Below, piece after piece: positions 11,125 through 22,139 of a stretch of 64,000 nucleotides of DNA. The stretch spans positions 1 to 64,000 of the forward strand of contig NC_089455.1 in the NCBI RefSeq assembly GCF_026210795.1, in the 5' to 3' direction. How positions within the stretch are numbered: the first letter of the stretch is position 1; every line of letters begins with the position of its first letter. A program made the translations under genes and the position numbers. Source of the DNA: Rhizophagus irregularis (lineage: Eukaryota > Glomeromycota > Glomeromycetes > Glomerales > Glomeraceae). The notes under the pieces are model-generated. The model saw only the letters and a list, made by a program, of their open reading frames with translations, made no database searches and was not told where the DNA came from.

Positions 11125-13635
11125 GTGGAGGTGTGCTCTGGTGAAATCCGTTCAATCTGTCATCCGATCCGATCAAAAAATGGATCATCTGGATTAAGAA
11201 TGAACGGATTGCGGATAATCCGGATGGATCTGTTGGATAACATCGGATTGATTGGATGTTACACGGATGACCGGATTGACCAGATTGATCAGATAATCTG
11301 GTCAAATTCATAACTTTTTTTTTTTTTTAACATAAATGTTTTTTTTTTAAAAAAAACACCTTTTTTTCTTTAGGACGGACTTGGACTTGGACTTCGGAAC
11401 GACTTGGACGGCTTGAATTTCGAAAAGTAAGTGTAAATTTCTTTTTCTTTTGTCTTGGGAACATCACTAAACGTTCCTTTACTTCATTTCTTTAGGGGAC
11501 GTCTGCCTGGAACTCAATTTTGGCTTGGGCTATAAAGGTAAGTTGGGGGAGGGTAATTTTGATTTTTTGTTTGTTTTTGGGAACGTCATTAACGTTCTTT
11601 TTGCTTTTTTTCTTTAGGGGACGCCCTCCCGGATTTGGATTTTATAAAGGTAAGTTGGGGAGGGTATTTTCAGGTTTTTTTTTGTCTTTGGGAACGTCAT
11701 TAACGTTCCTTTTGCTTTTTTTCTTTAGGAGACACCCTCCCGGATTTGAATTTCATAAAGGTAAGTTGGGGGAGGATATTTTCAGGTTTTTTTTTGTCTT
11801 TGGGAACGTCATTAACGTTCCTTTTGCTTTTTTTCTTTAGGTGACGCCCTTCCTAAACCTGGATTTCGGTTTGGGCTATTAAAGTAAGTTGGGGAAATTA
11901 ATTTTTGTTTTTTTTTTGTCTTTAGGAACGTCATTAACGTTCCTTTTGCTTCTTTTCTTTAGGTGATGCCCTTCCTAACCTGGATTTCGGCTTGGGCTAT
12001 TAAAGTAAGTTGGGGTTATTTTTGGGTTTTTTTTTGTCTTTGGGAACGTAATTAACGTTCCTTTTGCTTCTTTTCTTTAGGTGACGCCCTTCCTGGATCT
12101 GGATTTCGGCTTGGGCTATTAAAGTAAGTTGAGGAAGGGTGTTTTGCTTATTTTTTTTTAGGAACGTCATTAACGTTCCTTTTGCTTCTTTTCTTTAGGT
12201 GACGCCCTTCCTGGACCTGGATTTCGGCTTAGGCTATTAAAGTAAGTTGGGGAGGGTGTTTTATCTTTTTTTTTTGTCTTTAGGAACGTCATTAACGTTC
12301 CTTTTGCTTCTTTCCTTTAGGTGACGCCCTTCCTGGATCTGGATTTCGGCTTGGGCTATTAAAGTAAGTTGAGGGAGGGTGTTTTGCTTATTTTTTTTTT
12401 AGGAACGTCATTAACGTTCCTTTTGCTTCTTTTCTTTAGGTGACGCCATTCCTAACCTGGATTTCGGCTTGGACTATTAAAGTAAGTTGGGGAGGTTATT
12501 TTTGGGTTTTTTTTGTCTTTGAGAACGTAATTAACGTTCCTTTTGCTTCTTTTCTTTAGGTGACGCCCTTCCTGGATCTGGATTTCGGCTTGGGCTATTA
12601 AAGTAAGTTGAGGGAGGGTGTTTTGCTTATTTTTTTTAGGAACGTCATTAACGTTCCTTTTGCTTCTTTTCTTTAGGTGACGCCCTTCCTAACCTGGATT
12701 TCGGCTTGGGCTATTAAAGTAAGTTGGGGAGGTTATTTTTGAGTTTTTTTTTGTCTTTGGGAACGTAATTAACGTTCCTTTTGCTTCTTTTCTTTAGGTG
12801 ACGCCCTTCCTGGACCTGGATTTTGGCTTGGGCTATTAAAGTAAGTTGGGGAGGGTGTTTTATCTTTTTTTTTTGTCTTTAGGAACGTCATTAACGTTCC
12901 TTTTGCTTCTTTTCTTTAGGAGTCGCCCTCCCGGATTTGGATTTCATAAAGGTAAGTTGGGGAGGTTATTTTTGAGTTTTTTTGTCTTTGGGAACGTAAT
13001 TAACGTTCCTTTTGCTTCTTTTCTTTAGGTGACGCCCTTCCTGGACCTGGATTTCGGCTTGGGCTATTAAAGTAAGTTGGGGAAGGGTTTTTTCTCTTTT
13101 TTTTTGTCTTTAGGAACGTAACTAACGTTCCTTTTGCTTTTTCTTTAGGAGGACGCCTCTTGGACCTGGATTTCGGCATGGGTTATAAAGGTAAGTTGGG
13201 GGAAAGGTATTTTTGTTTTTTTGTTTTTAGGAACGTAATTAATGTTCCTTTTGCTTTTTTTTTTAGGGAGACATCTTCTTGGACCTCTAAATCTTAAACT
13301 TTTTATAAATATTGTATCAACTAATTTGTTAAAAATCATTTGTAATAACGTAAAAATAAATACTATGTTTATTATTATAAAATTTCTAATTGTTAATTAA
13401 TATTAATAAAAAGTATTAAGTAGAAAAAACTGAATTCGGATTCACCGGATTCACCAGATTGACCGGATTATTCAGATATCCGGTCAACCATCCGGTCAAA
13501 TTGGTGAGCAAGTATTGACCGGATATCCAATGATCCATCCGGTCAATCCAATGAATCATCCGGATCAATCCGAATCCGGTCAAATTTTAGATGGATGACC
13601 GGATATCCGGATTGATCGGATTCAGAGCATACCTC
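11125..13635. mobile_element. Non-autonomous TIR element carrying an intron-like tandem array
   Basis: The element lies between two copies of tatttagga (11116-11124 and 13636-13644). Its ends are inverted repeats: gaggtgtgctctg at 11128-11140 and, reading inward from the right end, gaggtatgctctg at 13623-13635 (12 of 13 equal). Three extra bases (gtg) precede the left repeat. Both subterminal regions (11150-11300 and 13435-13620) are packed with ATCCGGAT/GACCGGAT/ATCCGGTCA words in both orientations, as expected for transposase binding sites. No transposase is encoded. A 9-bp duplication suggests a Mutator-like origin; 8 bp (atttagga) plus a chance match would suit hAT. The middle is filled by the tandem array annotated separately. 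Confidence 0.82.
11380..13275 (+). repeat. Tandem array of about 16 exon/intron-like units (array 1)
   Basis: Each unit of about 110-123 bp contains GTAAGT(T), a T-rich stretch, the hairpin ggaacgtcattaacgttcc or a close variant, ttttgcttcttttctttAG, and then a 32-43 nt block such as gtgacgcccttcctgg…ggcttgggctattaaa. Hairpins start near 11457, 11579, 11691, 11803, 11925, 12043, 12161, 12282, 12400, 12521, 12638, 12758, 12880, 12990, 13110 and 13228. Intron-like segments measured are 69, 80, 79, 80, 79 and 76 nt (11427-11495, 11538-11617, 11650-11728, 11761-11840, 11884-11962, 12005-12080). The exon-like blocks between them are 42, 32, 32, 43, 42 and 43 nt. Block lengths are not held to multiples of three and the longer block has TAA in one frame, so coding is not supported. 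No known family name can be given. Confidence 0.85.
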
Positions 13636-14457
13636 TATTTAGGAAGCAGTACTTATTGTACATATAGTATTATAAATCCATTTATTGAGGAAATTAAAGA
13701 AGATTTATTAAATCCTTTCCTATCATCACTTTCTCTATCCTCTATACAATTTTCTCCACAATCTTTTTCACAATCTGTTTTACAAGAAACACAAGAAACA
13801 GATGAAGATATATTTATTGAAGAAAATATAGAGATTGAAACTAATTTAAATCAACCTGTAAATACGTCTGGCTTGTTAAAGATGGTTAGGACAAAACTTT
13901 ATAAAAATTTGTGTAAATATTGGAATTTTCAAGATTCCAATGCTCTTTTAGCTTCTCTATTAGATCCATGTACAAAAAATCTTAAACATGTATCTATTCA
14001 AATTAAAATTAAAACAGAAGATTTATTGCGTAGTAAAGTTGAAAAATTAAAACTAAAAGAAGTAGATAGTAGTAAATTAGCATCTTCTAATTCTTTTAAT
14101 TCAACATCAAAAAACTTGAAATATAAGAATTCAATTTTTTCTAGATTTCAAAAAGCTAAAACAAGAATTGTAAATGATGAACTTTTAGAATATTTGAGAT
14201 TGGACAAAATTGACTGGAAGGAAAATCCTTTTGCTTGGTGGGAATGTCAAGAAAAGCACTTTCACTATTTAAGTATATTAGCACGTAAATATTTACCTAT
14301 ACCTGCATCATCAACTGCATCAGAAAGAATATTTTCAGATGCTAGTAATATTATGGGACCAAAGAGAGTAAACATGAATCCTGAATTATTCAAAAAAATC
14401 ATTTTTTTAAAGCGTAACTCCAAAATGATACCTTCAATTCATCCACCTAAACAGTAA

Positions 14458-15254
14458 ACAATATTTTTTGGTGAACAATTTTATAGTTTTTAATGTTAAA
14501 TAATATTTTATTTTATATTTTTTAACGTTAAATTATTTTAAATAATTTTTTTACATTTACTTTTTTTGATGAACATTATTTTTCCGATAAACATTTTTTT
14601 TTTATAAATATTATTTTTTTTTGATAAAACATTTAAACATTAATATCATATTATAATAAAAACAATTTATATAAATACAGTATTGCATTTTCCATTTTTG
14701 TTTTTGTGAAATTTTAATTAAAAGGCTATATAGTAATCTATAAATAGATATGAAAGTGAGAACAAACAATACTGGAATGCAAAAAATTGAATTTGAATTT
14801 TTTTTCATTGAAGAACTTAAACTTTCTGAATTACATGCTCAAGTGCTCAACGTTGCATTTTTAAGTATTAACAGTGTTTCATGTTGATCATTATATCATC
14901 TAGAGAACCATAAAAAATATTGTTTTATTAAAAATAAACTTTATTCTCAAAAAACAAGTACAACCTCCCAAGATAACTGCACCTTCCACCCATAAGTTGA
15001 AACTTTACATTAAAGCATTATTCCATACAGATTTATTATACTATAGAGAAGTTATTTTACTTCAAATATTTGAATATACAAGACTGGTTTTCTGCTGTCT
15101 TTAAAAATCCCTTTTAAACCCTTTAGAGCTTTATGATCCTTCCAAACTATACTTCAAATAAAAATCCTATAAAAAAAGAAAAGTTGTTATTTTACTAAAA
15201 AATAACCTTCCTAAAATTAAAGGTACAAATCTCTGTTTTGACAAAGAGCTGGTC
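14458..15254. other. AT-rich spacer after the hAT relic
   Basis: It holds T-runs and A-runs and no supported gene. It probably includes the 3' end of the hAT element, but I could not find a terminal inverted repeat for it. Confidence 0.5.
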
Positions 15255-15468
15255 TAGAGTTTCGATCCGTAGCGGCTTTATCCGGTTTTTATCCGGATAC
15301 CGGCTCGGTTAATTTAGGCTGGGACCACCAAAATTAATAAAAATTTATGGAATAATATTATTTTAATTCTGGCCGAAATTATAGTCCACTTAAAGCCGAA
15401 ATTTGTAACCTTTTTTAATTATAATCCCACGTTAAAATATTTGAGGTTTTATCCGGATCGAAACACTA
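15255..15468. mobile_element. 214-bp hAT-type MITE with 8-bp target duplication
   Basis: The ends are tagagtttcgatccg (15255-15269) and, reading inward from the right, tagtgtttcgatccg (15454-15468), 14 of 15 equal. They are flanked by agctggtc at 15247-15254 and 15469-15476. TAGNG termini and 8-bp duplications are the hallmark of hAT elements. The interior contains further TATCCGG words near the left end and no open frame. It would need a hAT transposase in trans; the relic 800 bp to the left is of that superfamily, though a direct link is not shown. Confidence 0.85.
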
Positions 15469-15553
15469 AGCTGGTCACCAAAAAACCCGTTTTCACAAAA
15501 AAAATTATTTTTATAAAAAAAAAAATACTAAAAAAAAAATATTTATCTGAAAT

Positions 15554-15713
15554 GATTAGTAATACGATCCAAATGAATTCGTAATCTGATACATCCAGAT
15601 GTATCTGACAGATATCCAGATGGGTAACGGATGAATCCGCAGATCTATTACGGATATTCGAATCATTTTGAATCGAATTGACGGATCACAGATTTATCCA
15701 GATCGCAACACTA
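15554..15713. repeat. Degenerate hAT-like fragment rich in ATCCAGATG words
   Basis: It begins tagtaatacgatcc and ends gatcgcaacacta, which are inverse to one another only in part. In between are many ATCC(A/G)GAT-like words like those in the subterminal regions of the 11125-13635 element. No target duplication was found, so this is either old or not an element. Confidence 0.35.
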
Positions 15714-15728
15714 ATTGGGTCTTATATA

Positions 15729-16689
15729 CAGTCAACTCTCTTTATAGTCACACATTTGGGACAGTCCATATTTGGTGATTATAAAGAGATGTGACTATAT
15801 AAAAAATTTCTTATATTAGTATATCATAATTCCGGCCAAAAATTAATATAATTTTAGCCAAAATTATACTCAAAACTTTATTGTATCGTAGCTCCGCCAA
15901 TATTAATAGTAGAGAGATGATCTTACCGCCATTCGATTCGTCTTGATGAGACGGTTCTAATGGTATAAAATACATCAAAATCCAATCACTAGATTAATTT
16001 CCGAAATTAAAAAAATATTAATGGTTTTTGTGTAATAACTCTGCCAATATTGATCCTAGAGAGTCAATCTTACTACCATTCGATTCGTCTTAATGCGACG
16101 AATCTAATGGTATAAAATACATCGAAATCCAATCACTAGATCAATTTCCGAAATTAAAAAATATTAAATGGTTTTTAAGTAGTAACTCCGTCAATATTGA
16201 TCACAGAGAGATGAGCTTACCACCATTCGATTCGTCTCGATGAGGCGATTCCAACGAGCTATAAATCGTCTTTTTACAATCACTAGGTACCGAGAAATTT
16301 AGCAAAATGTTAAATGGCGCAGTAAACGTAAATCAAGAAATATAATAATGCCGATGCTTAACATTTTGTTTAATAACTCATCAGCCAGTGATCGCAAAAG
16401 GATAAAACTACCACCATTCGATTCATCTCAGTGAGACGATTCTAACAAGCTATGATACATCTTTGTACGATTATTAGATGCCAAGTTATTTAATATATTC
16501 TTTATATAACTGTGATTATAAACGGTTCTTTTTAATATAAGATTTTTGAGGATAGGTGTGATAGTGACTATAGATAGATTGTGACTATATAGGATAGTTT
16601 TTAATAATAAAGTGTTTTGAACATTCAACTGGTGTGACTATATAGTAGAATGTGACTATAACGGGAGTGACTATAGAGGGAGTTGACTG
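15729..16689. mobile_element. MITE2, intact 961-bp element with TA target duplication
   Basis: The ends are CAGTCAACTCTCTTTATAGT (15729) and its near inverse ACTATAGAGGGAGTTGACTG (to 16689), flanked by TA at 15727-15728 and 16690-16691. CAGT termini and a TA duplication are typical of the Tc1/mariner/pogo superfamily. Inside are four imperfect direct repeats (starting near 15927, 16073, 16219 and 16410), each with the box ACCATTCGATTCGTCT…AGACG that folds into a small hairpin, followed in the first three by a stretch ending CAATCACTAGAT or similar. Subterminal gtgactat repeats lie near both ends. No transposase is present. It is the reference for reading the broken copy at 2123-2755 plus 10556-10851. 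Confidence 0.88.
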
Positions 16690-16691
16690 TA

Positions 16692-17831
16692 GTTAATTTC
16701 TCTGAAATTTGAAATATAATTTTATTTAAAGCTAACTATTTAAATTTTATATTTATTTTTATTGTAATCACTCTGGTTGAAAAGTTATAAATTTACCATT
16801 AAGAAAAAAACCTTATATTATGTGATTTATAAATGTTAATATGAATTTTTTTATAATATTTATTCAAGAAATTGCTAATAAAGAATTTTTTTAAAAAAAA
16901 AACTTATATAAATAAGAATAAAATTTTATTTAATATAATCAAAAATAGAGTAGTCCTAAACTTTTTATATAGGAGTATGGAATTTGGATTTAAATCCAAA
17001 ATTTTGGATTTTATAATATTTTAAGCAGTACATAAAATCTGAAAAAAATTATGTGTACATATGTATATAAAGCATTTTTTTTTTGTGCACAATCAAAAAA
17101 TTTGTGCATAATAATATACATTTTTATTAATTTTATTAATATTTTCTTTTAAAAAATTTTATGCATAATAGTATACATTAAATTTTAAAATTATGTACAT
17201 AAAAATTAAAATGTACACATGTGTGATGTATACATTGTGAATTTTATACACTAATTTTAAAAAATAAATTTAATACTTTAAAAAAAAAATTACTTGTAAA
17301 AAAAAAACTTATAATTATCTTATTATCTGTTATATTAAATGTAATATGTTTCATTTAATAAGTACAAAATATAAAAATCATGCAGATTACAATAATACAA
17401 ATAACATAATGAAAAGATTTTCTTTAAATATAACAAATACTTTAATATATATAAATGTATATTACATGAATAAATATCATTGATCATCATTATAATGAAA
17501 GGCTGATTTGTAAAATAACCATTATATACTAATATCCTATATACTATTTGATAGTTTAAATAAATATCATCCATAAAAATATCAATAAGAAAAATCATGG
17601 ACAACTATTAGGAAAAGTAAAAATTTAACAATAAAATCATAAGTAACATTTGATATTTCATAAATTAATAAGACAAAAAACTTGATGATAGATATATAAT
17701 AACCAATTTTATATCTAAGGTATAAGAAATCACTTTAAAACTATAATTGTTGTAATTGAAAGAAAGACTTATGGTAAATAAAAATTTAAAATTTTTTAAT
17801 TTGTAATAAAAAAATAAGGAAAATGACAAAT
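16692..17831. other. AT-rich spacer without supported genes
   Basis: It contains alternating T and A runs and ATGTACATA/TATACAT words (about 17040-17240). An 89-codon open frame on the minus strand (17335-17604) has low-complexity Ile/Tyr/Leu composition expected by chance in such DNA. Confidence 0.55.
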
Positions 17832-20800
17832 TTAAGAAGCATTATTTTTAATTTTCATTAATTTTGTGAAGTTTACAAAAAGACTTAAGATTTTTATAAG
17901 AGATACTAAAGGAGTAAGAATAGATAAATAACTAAAATCAATCGCTCTACTCAAAAAGTAAATCTAATAGTTTTTTTTAAAAAAAATTAAATTAACTTGA
18001 TTAATATTTGGTTTAAAAAAAAAGGTGATGCAAAAAAAATTACATACCCTAATAACTAGTTCAGGTATATTTTTAATAATAATACCAATAATTTCTCCAA
18101 TAATAACCCTTTGTTGAAATTTTTCAGATAACTTAATGTTAAATTTATATCCACAAAATTGGAAATTAAATATTTCTAGAACTCCGACATCAGTTCCTGC
18201 TAGTGATATCAACATTACAAGAACTATTTTATGTTTTTTTGAATCTTCTAACCATTTCTTGATTGTAACTTTTTCTTTTGCTTTAACTTGTTGACCTTGT
18301 GAACCATCTTGTTGACCTTGCGAACCATCTTGTTGATCATTTAAATCTTCTGGATCACCTTTTTCTTCAGATTCATCAAGAAGTTGAACTGAATCTTCTG
18401 AATTTTCTTTTCTTACAAGTTCACTAAGGATAATGTAAACTACATATCCTAACTTGATAACATATGGAACTGTCACAAAAAAAACACTTAAAGAAAATTA
18501 TATTATTTTAGTCTTTTTTTAAAAATTTTTTTTTTTAGTTCAGAAGTTGATATTTACCTCACAAAAAAAATAATTTTGACACTGCCTGCCTCTACCTTAG
18601 CAAAAAGAATGTCCAACACAAATGACAAAACATTAAATCCATATAAATAAACTTTAAAGTGGTTGCTCTAAAATTAATAAACATAATGTTAGCATTTGAT
18701 TTTCAATTAAAATATAGAATGTGTACTTTACCTTAATCTCATCAACAACCCTCCTCTCATTAACCTCTCTCCCCTCATTACCCTCCCTCCCCTTACATAA
18801 ATTTACAGATTGGGTTAATTTATGTATATCCGATTTCATTATGTGAAAAAAAGCTTTCCTAACACTACTATTTGCACCACTTTTTACTTCAATTTTTGCA
18901 TCATAATGTATAGAAATGATGCAAAGTATGGTCAATATCAAAAAGAATGTAACTGTTAAAATAAGTTGGAATATATTGGCGAAATTCTCATACCACCTGG
19001 CTATTTTATTAAAAAGAAAGAAAGAAAAAAAAATTAATTAATTTGGTTAAATTTTCATCTGAAAAAATTAAAAATGAATACTTACGAATAGTTACATATC
19101 CATAAAGTGGTTCCAAATATTTCGAAGAACTTTCAGATGCAAGAACAGTGATGTTCATATTCCGGATCATAGCATCTAAATCTCTAGCGATTAATTTAGT
19201 CTCCCTATCTGATGCAGATTGTGGTTTATCAATCCTAATGGATAAAAGATATTGGTTTGAAGTACTTTCAATGTTAGAAGTGTCGATTACAAATCTATGA
19301 TTGGTGCTTATTCGTTTTGATATGACTGCATTGGCCAATTCTTGTGTTAAATTATTAAAGAATTCATTTATTTGATTGGGATCGAGAGTGTCAAAGTAAG
19401 CAGTTCCGGTTTTGGTCAATTTAACTTTTCCATAAATGCCATCAAAAAACATTTTAATTTTACTTCCTCCCCCTTTTTCTTTTTCTTCTTCTGGTACTAT
19501 TTGAAAAATAATTAATTATATATATAATATAAATTTTATGAGCATAATTATAAATCACTTACACGTTGTAAAAGACCAAACAATCTTATTAGATAAACCA
19601 GGGAGAGGTTCATTGTATAATAGACTTGAAACAAAATTATTCTCAATCATAACATAATATGTTGAACCAGGATTATTAAATGTACTTTCAATTATAACAA
19701 TACTAACGGTATCGTTATCAAACGTTACATAATTTTGGTTATTTAAGCCGTTAATGGTTTGACGTACGATCCCAGGATTAGAACTGCCATTACTTTGAAA
19801 AATTGTAATTGTGCCGTTTGATAAAACAATAGGAATCGTATATGTAATACTAAGGGGATTAGTATCACGTGCGGGAATAGTTTTATGAATGCCCGGAGTT
19901 GTATTTCTGATGAGTATATTATCATAACCATTATCTAGAGTATTTGTAAGAGTTAAAAAAAAAAAAAAAAAAAAAAAAAATTTCGCCATCACCTTACCTT
20001 TATGAATTTTATACAAATTAGTGGTGATTAAACTCCAATTTTGTCCTACTATTGGTTGAAGCATTGCAAGAGTGTTATTTGTTAAAATTTGGTGGGAAGC
20101 ATTAGAATCTGACAGGGTAGGATATGAAAGGTCCCATGGATTAAATTTGCCATTTTCATCCAAAACAAAGCCCCAAACATCACTACTCATATTGGTTGTT
20201 TGAACAACACTATAGAAATAACCTCCGAATGGTAATGGATTAATTATAAATTGAGGATCGGTAAGTTGGTTAATACCTATAATTGTGGGCAGTGTGGCAT
20301 ATACACGTTTTACATCAAATACAGATCCTAATGAAAGATAATTAACTTGAATATAAACAGGAATTGGAATTAGATCAGTGGAATTAGGTTGTATGGTTAT
20401 CAAACAAATTTGTCCAACTTCCGAGTGAGAGATAACACAATTAAGGCCAACAATATTTAATTCCAATATAGTTTCATAAAGAATAACTGGTTCTCGCACA
20501 ATATTACTTCCATATCCACAATACACGGAGTAAAGCCCTGTCCGTGAAGAAAAAGGATCCTGGGAGGTTGTTATATTAGGATAAATAAACATGTAACCTC
20601 CATCCACTGTTGAAACTACAGAAGGTGGTACTTGAAGAGCTAACACCATTTCTGCAATCTTGCTAAAAATTCCGTGTTCATTTCTTCATAAAAAGAGGAA
20701 AGGAATATAAGTTAAACCATAAATTAAATTAAAAATTAAAATTGAAAATTGAAATTTTTATCAATATGATAAATTACATTATCCATTGCGTCACGTTATA

Positions 20801-21472
20801 ATTACTATTGAGATCATTAAGACCACTCGATAATAATGCAAAGTAGAGAAATCCTTGCTCATTATTAACATTTGGATAAATAAAAGATTGTTGAGGCACC
20901 CACGTATTATTATTACTTGAGTCGATAAGAGAAGGCCCCATTAAAGTTTTACTAAAAGAAAAGTACATATATTACAAAAAAAGTACATATATTCTCCGAA
21001 AGGTTTTAAAAAAAAGATCAATTCATTCTAACCTGTAAATCTTTCCATTTAAATCAATCAACATTAAATAATCATTATACGTGAGAGGATTATTTACGTC
21101 CGCAGCTACAGTATAAGATACTATTATAAAATTGCCTTTTTTTGTTTCTATGGCTTTAAGAGTAATAGGGTTAAATCCATCAACGGTACAAAAATTGAAA
21201 GATTGTATCCCCAACTCTTCCATTAAAAGATCGATTGGTATAATATTACCATCGGGATAAATAACGCGAAATGATATTTTTGTTTCAGAACAATTTCCAC
21301 CACTTAAATTGCGAATTATTTGCAAAACTATCGTATTATCTCCATATTGCAAAATGTCTGCCACTTGAAATTCTGTAGTTTCTTCTTCTGTGAATGTTAT
21401 AACATTTGATTTTATTGGTAATGTTACAAATATAATTATTGATAAAAAAATTAAGAGATGTTTTAATTTCAT
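17832..21472 (-). CDS. Secreted/multi-pass membrane protein, 1003 residues, nine exons, function unknown
   Basis: Exons on the minus strand: 21033-21472, 20778-20951, 19998-20662, 19563-19934, 19086-19496, 18732-19000, 18558-18667, 18048-18486, 17832-17963. They sum to 3012 nt (1004 codons with stop), every junction keeps the frame, and all introns use GT-AG. The protein starts with a signal peptide (MKLKHLLIFLSIIIFVTLPI). A long extracellular part follows, rich in Asn-glycosylation sites and with recurring aromatic/Gly turns, perhaps a beta-propeller. At least three or four hydrophobic segments come near the C-terminus (ILTVTFFLILTILCIISIHY; IIFFVSVFFVTV…YVVYIILSEL; VLVMLISLAG), with an acidic cytosolic loop holding the QDGSQGQQ duplication between two of them. 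Intron 3 contains a run of about 24 A on the plus strand (19958-19980), a likely source of false frames. I recognise no domain; a receptor or sensor is possible but is inference only. Confidence 0.85.
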
Positions 21473-21488
21473 TTCGTAGAAATTATAA

Positions 21489-21508
21489 TTTTTTTTTTTT
21501 AAAAAAAA
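21489..21508 (-). promoter_or_regulatory. Poly(dT)-poly(dA) tract upstream of the 1003-residue protein
   Basis: On the plus strand 12 T are followed directly by 8 A, ending 17 bases before the start codon at 21472. Similar T-run/A-run junctions precede two other genes here (22191-22209, 31048-31074). Such tracts commonly keep promoters free of nucleosomes; that role is inferred. Confidence 0.45.
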
Positions 21509-21542
21509 TAAGGAAATTAAAATTTAAGTTGAAAGGAGCAGC

Positions 21543-21850
21543 GGTGGAGTCATAAATCCGTTAAATGAATGGGCTACATTTTTTTTTTCTTATTTTCTGA
21601 TGAATCTGATCTATTCAAATTTCAAATCAAATAATACAATAGGAATGTTTATGTTTATTTCTTGGCTGCATCTTGTATACATTCTTATTTTCTGATCTAT
21701 TCAAATCAAATAACATAATAGGAATGTTTATGCGGAGTCTTAAATCCGTTAAATGAATTGGCATACATTTTTTTTCAAATCAAATAATACAATAGGAATG
21801 TTAAATACTAATACGGGTGCAAACTGTTTTTGTTTTTTGAACAATGATAT
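21543..21850. repeat. Local duplication in the divergent intergenic region
   Basis: The block gtggagtcataaatccgtta (about 21544) returns as gcggagtcttaaatccgtta (about 21731), and aatacaataggaatgtt or a variant occurs near 21631, 21710, 21785 and 21850. This is a duplication of roughly 190 bp with internal repeats. It lies in the shared upstream region of the 1003-residue protein and the small secreted protein, so it may carry regulatory sites. Confidence 0.55.
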
Positions 21851-22139
21851 ACATAATAGGAAGGTTTGTGTAGATTTTTTGATTAGTCTAACTTGATTTA
21901 AATTAAACAAATGCAAGTGAACTCTTTATTTCTAAATATAGAATGATTAATTTCATTTAGTTACTTTATAAAAATTCATTTAGATTTTTTAAAAAAAAGT
22001 TATCGCATGTTACATGATAAGATTGAACTTACTGGGATTCATTTGATTCATTTATTTATGCAACATTGCGCAAAGTCCGACAATGCCCGACAAAGAGGTT
22101 CAAATTCCGGATACGAACAGTAAATAAATTCTTTGAGAA

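Larger units (their letters stand above)
10867..14457 (+). pseudogene. hAT-family transposase (C-terminal half), split by a TIR element
   Basis: The left piece (10867-11124) reads …CETHWNSSYFAWKRLLL…WDLLQNLVDVLEQFAEATDYLG, the core typical of BED-finger/RICESLEEPER-like hAT transposases. The right piece (13645-14457) continues SSTYCTYSIINPFIEEI and ends in the hAT dimerisation block (ARKYLPIPASSTASERIFSD, about 14282-14341; then GPKRVNMNPELFKKIIFLK). The frame is the same on both sides once the inserted element (11125-13635) and one target copy are removed. The 5' half, including the BED finger and first catalytic acidic residue, is missing: the DNA to the left is MITE1. Alternative: a domesticated hAT-derived gene, which is unlikely because it is truncated and interrupted. 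Confidence 0.85.

Noticed and set aside
11520-13028. Plus-strand open frames of 60-106 codons inside array 1, repeating GTSLTFLLLFF and PPGFGFHKGKLG
   Set aside because: They read through intron-like and exon-like parts alike and arise only because a repeat unit happens to stay open in that frame; stops appear in the next units.
19931-20000. Continuous frame through KVMAKFFFFFFFFLTLT in the 1003-residue protein
   Set aside because: A GTAAGG donor and CTCTAG acceptor flank it, the phenylalanine run comes from an intronic poly(A) tract on the plus strand, and splicing keeps the frame and total length.
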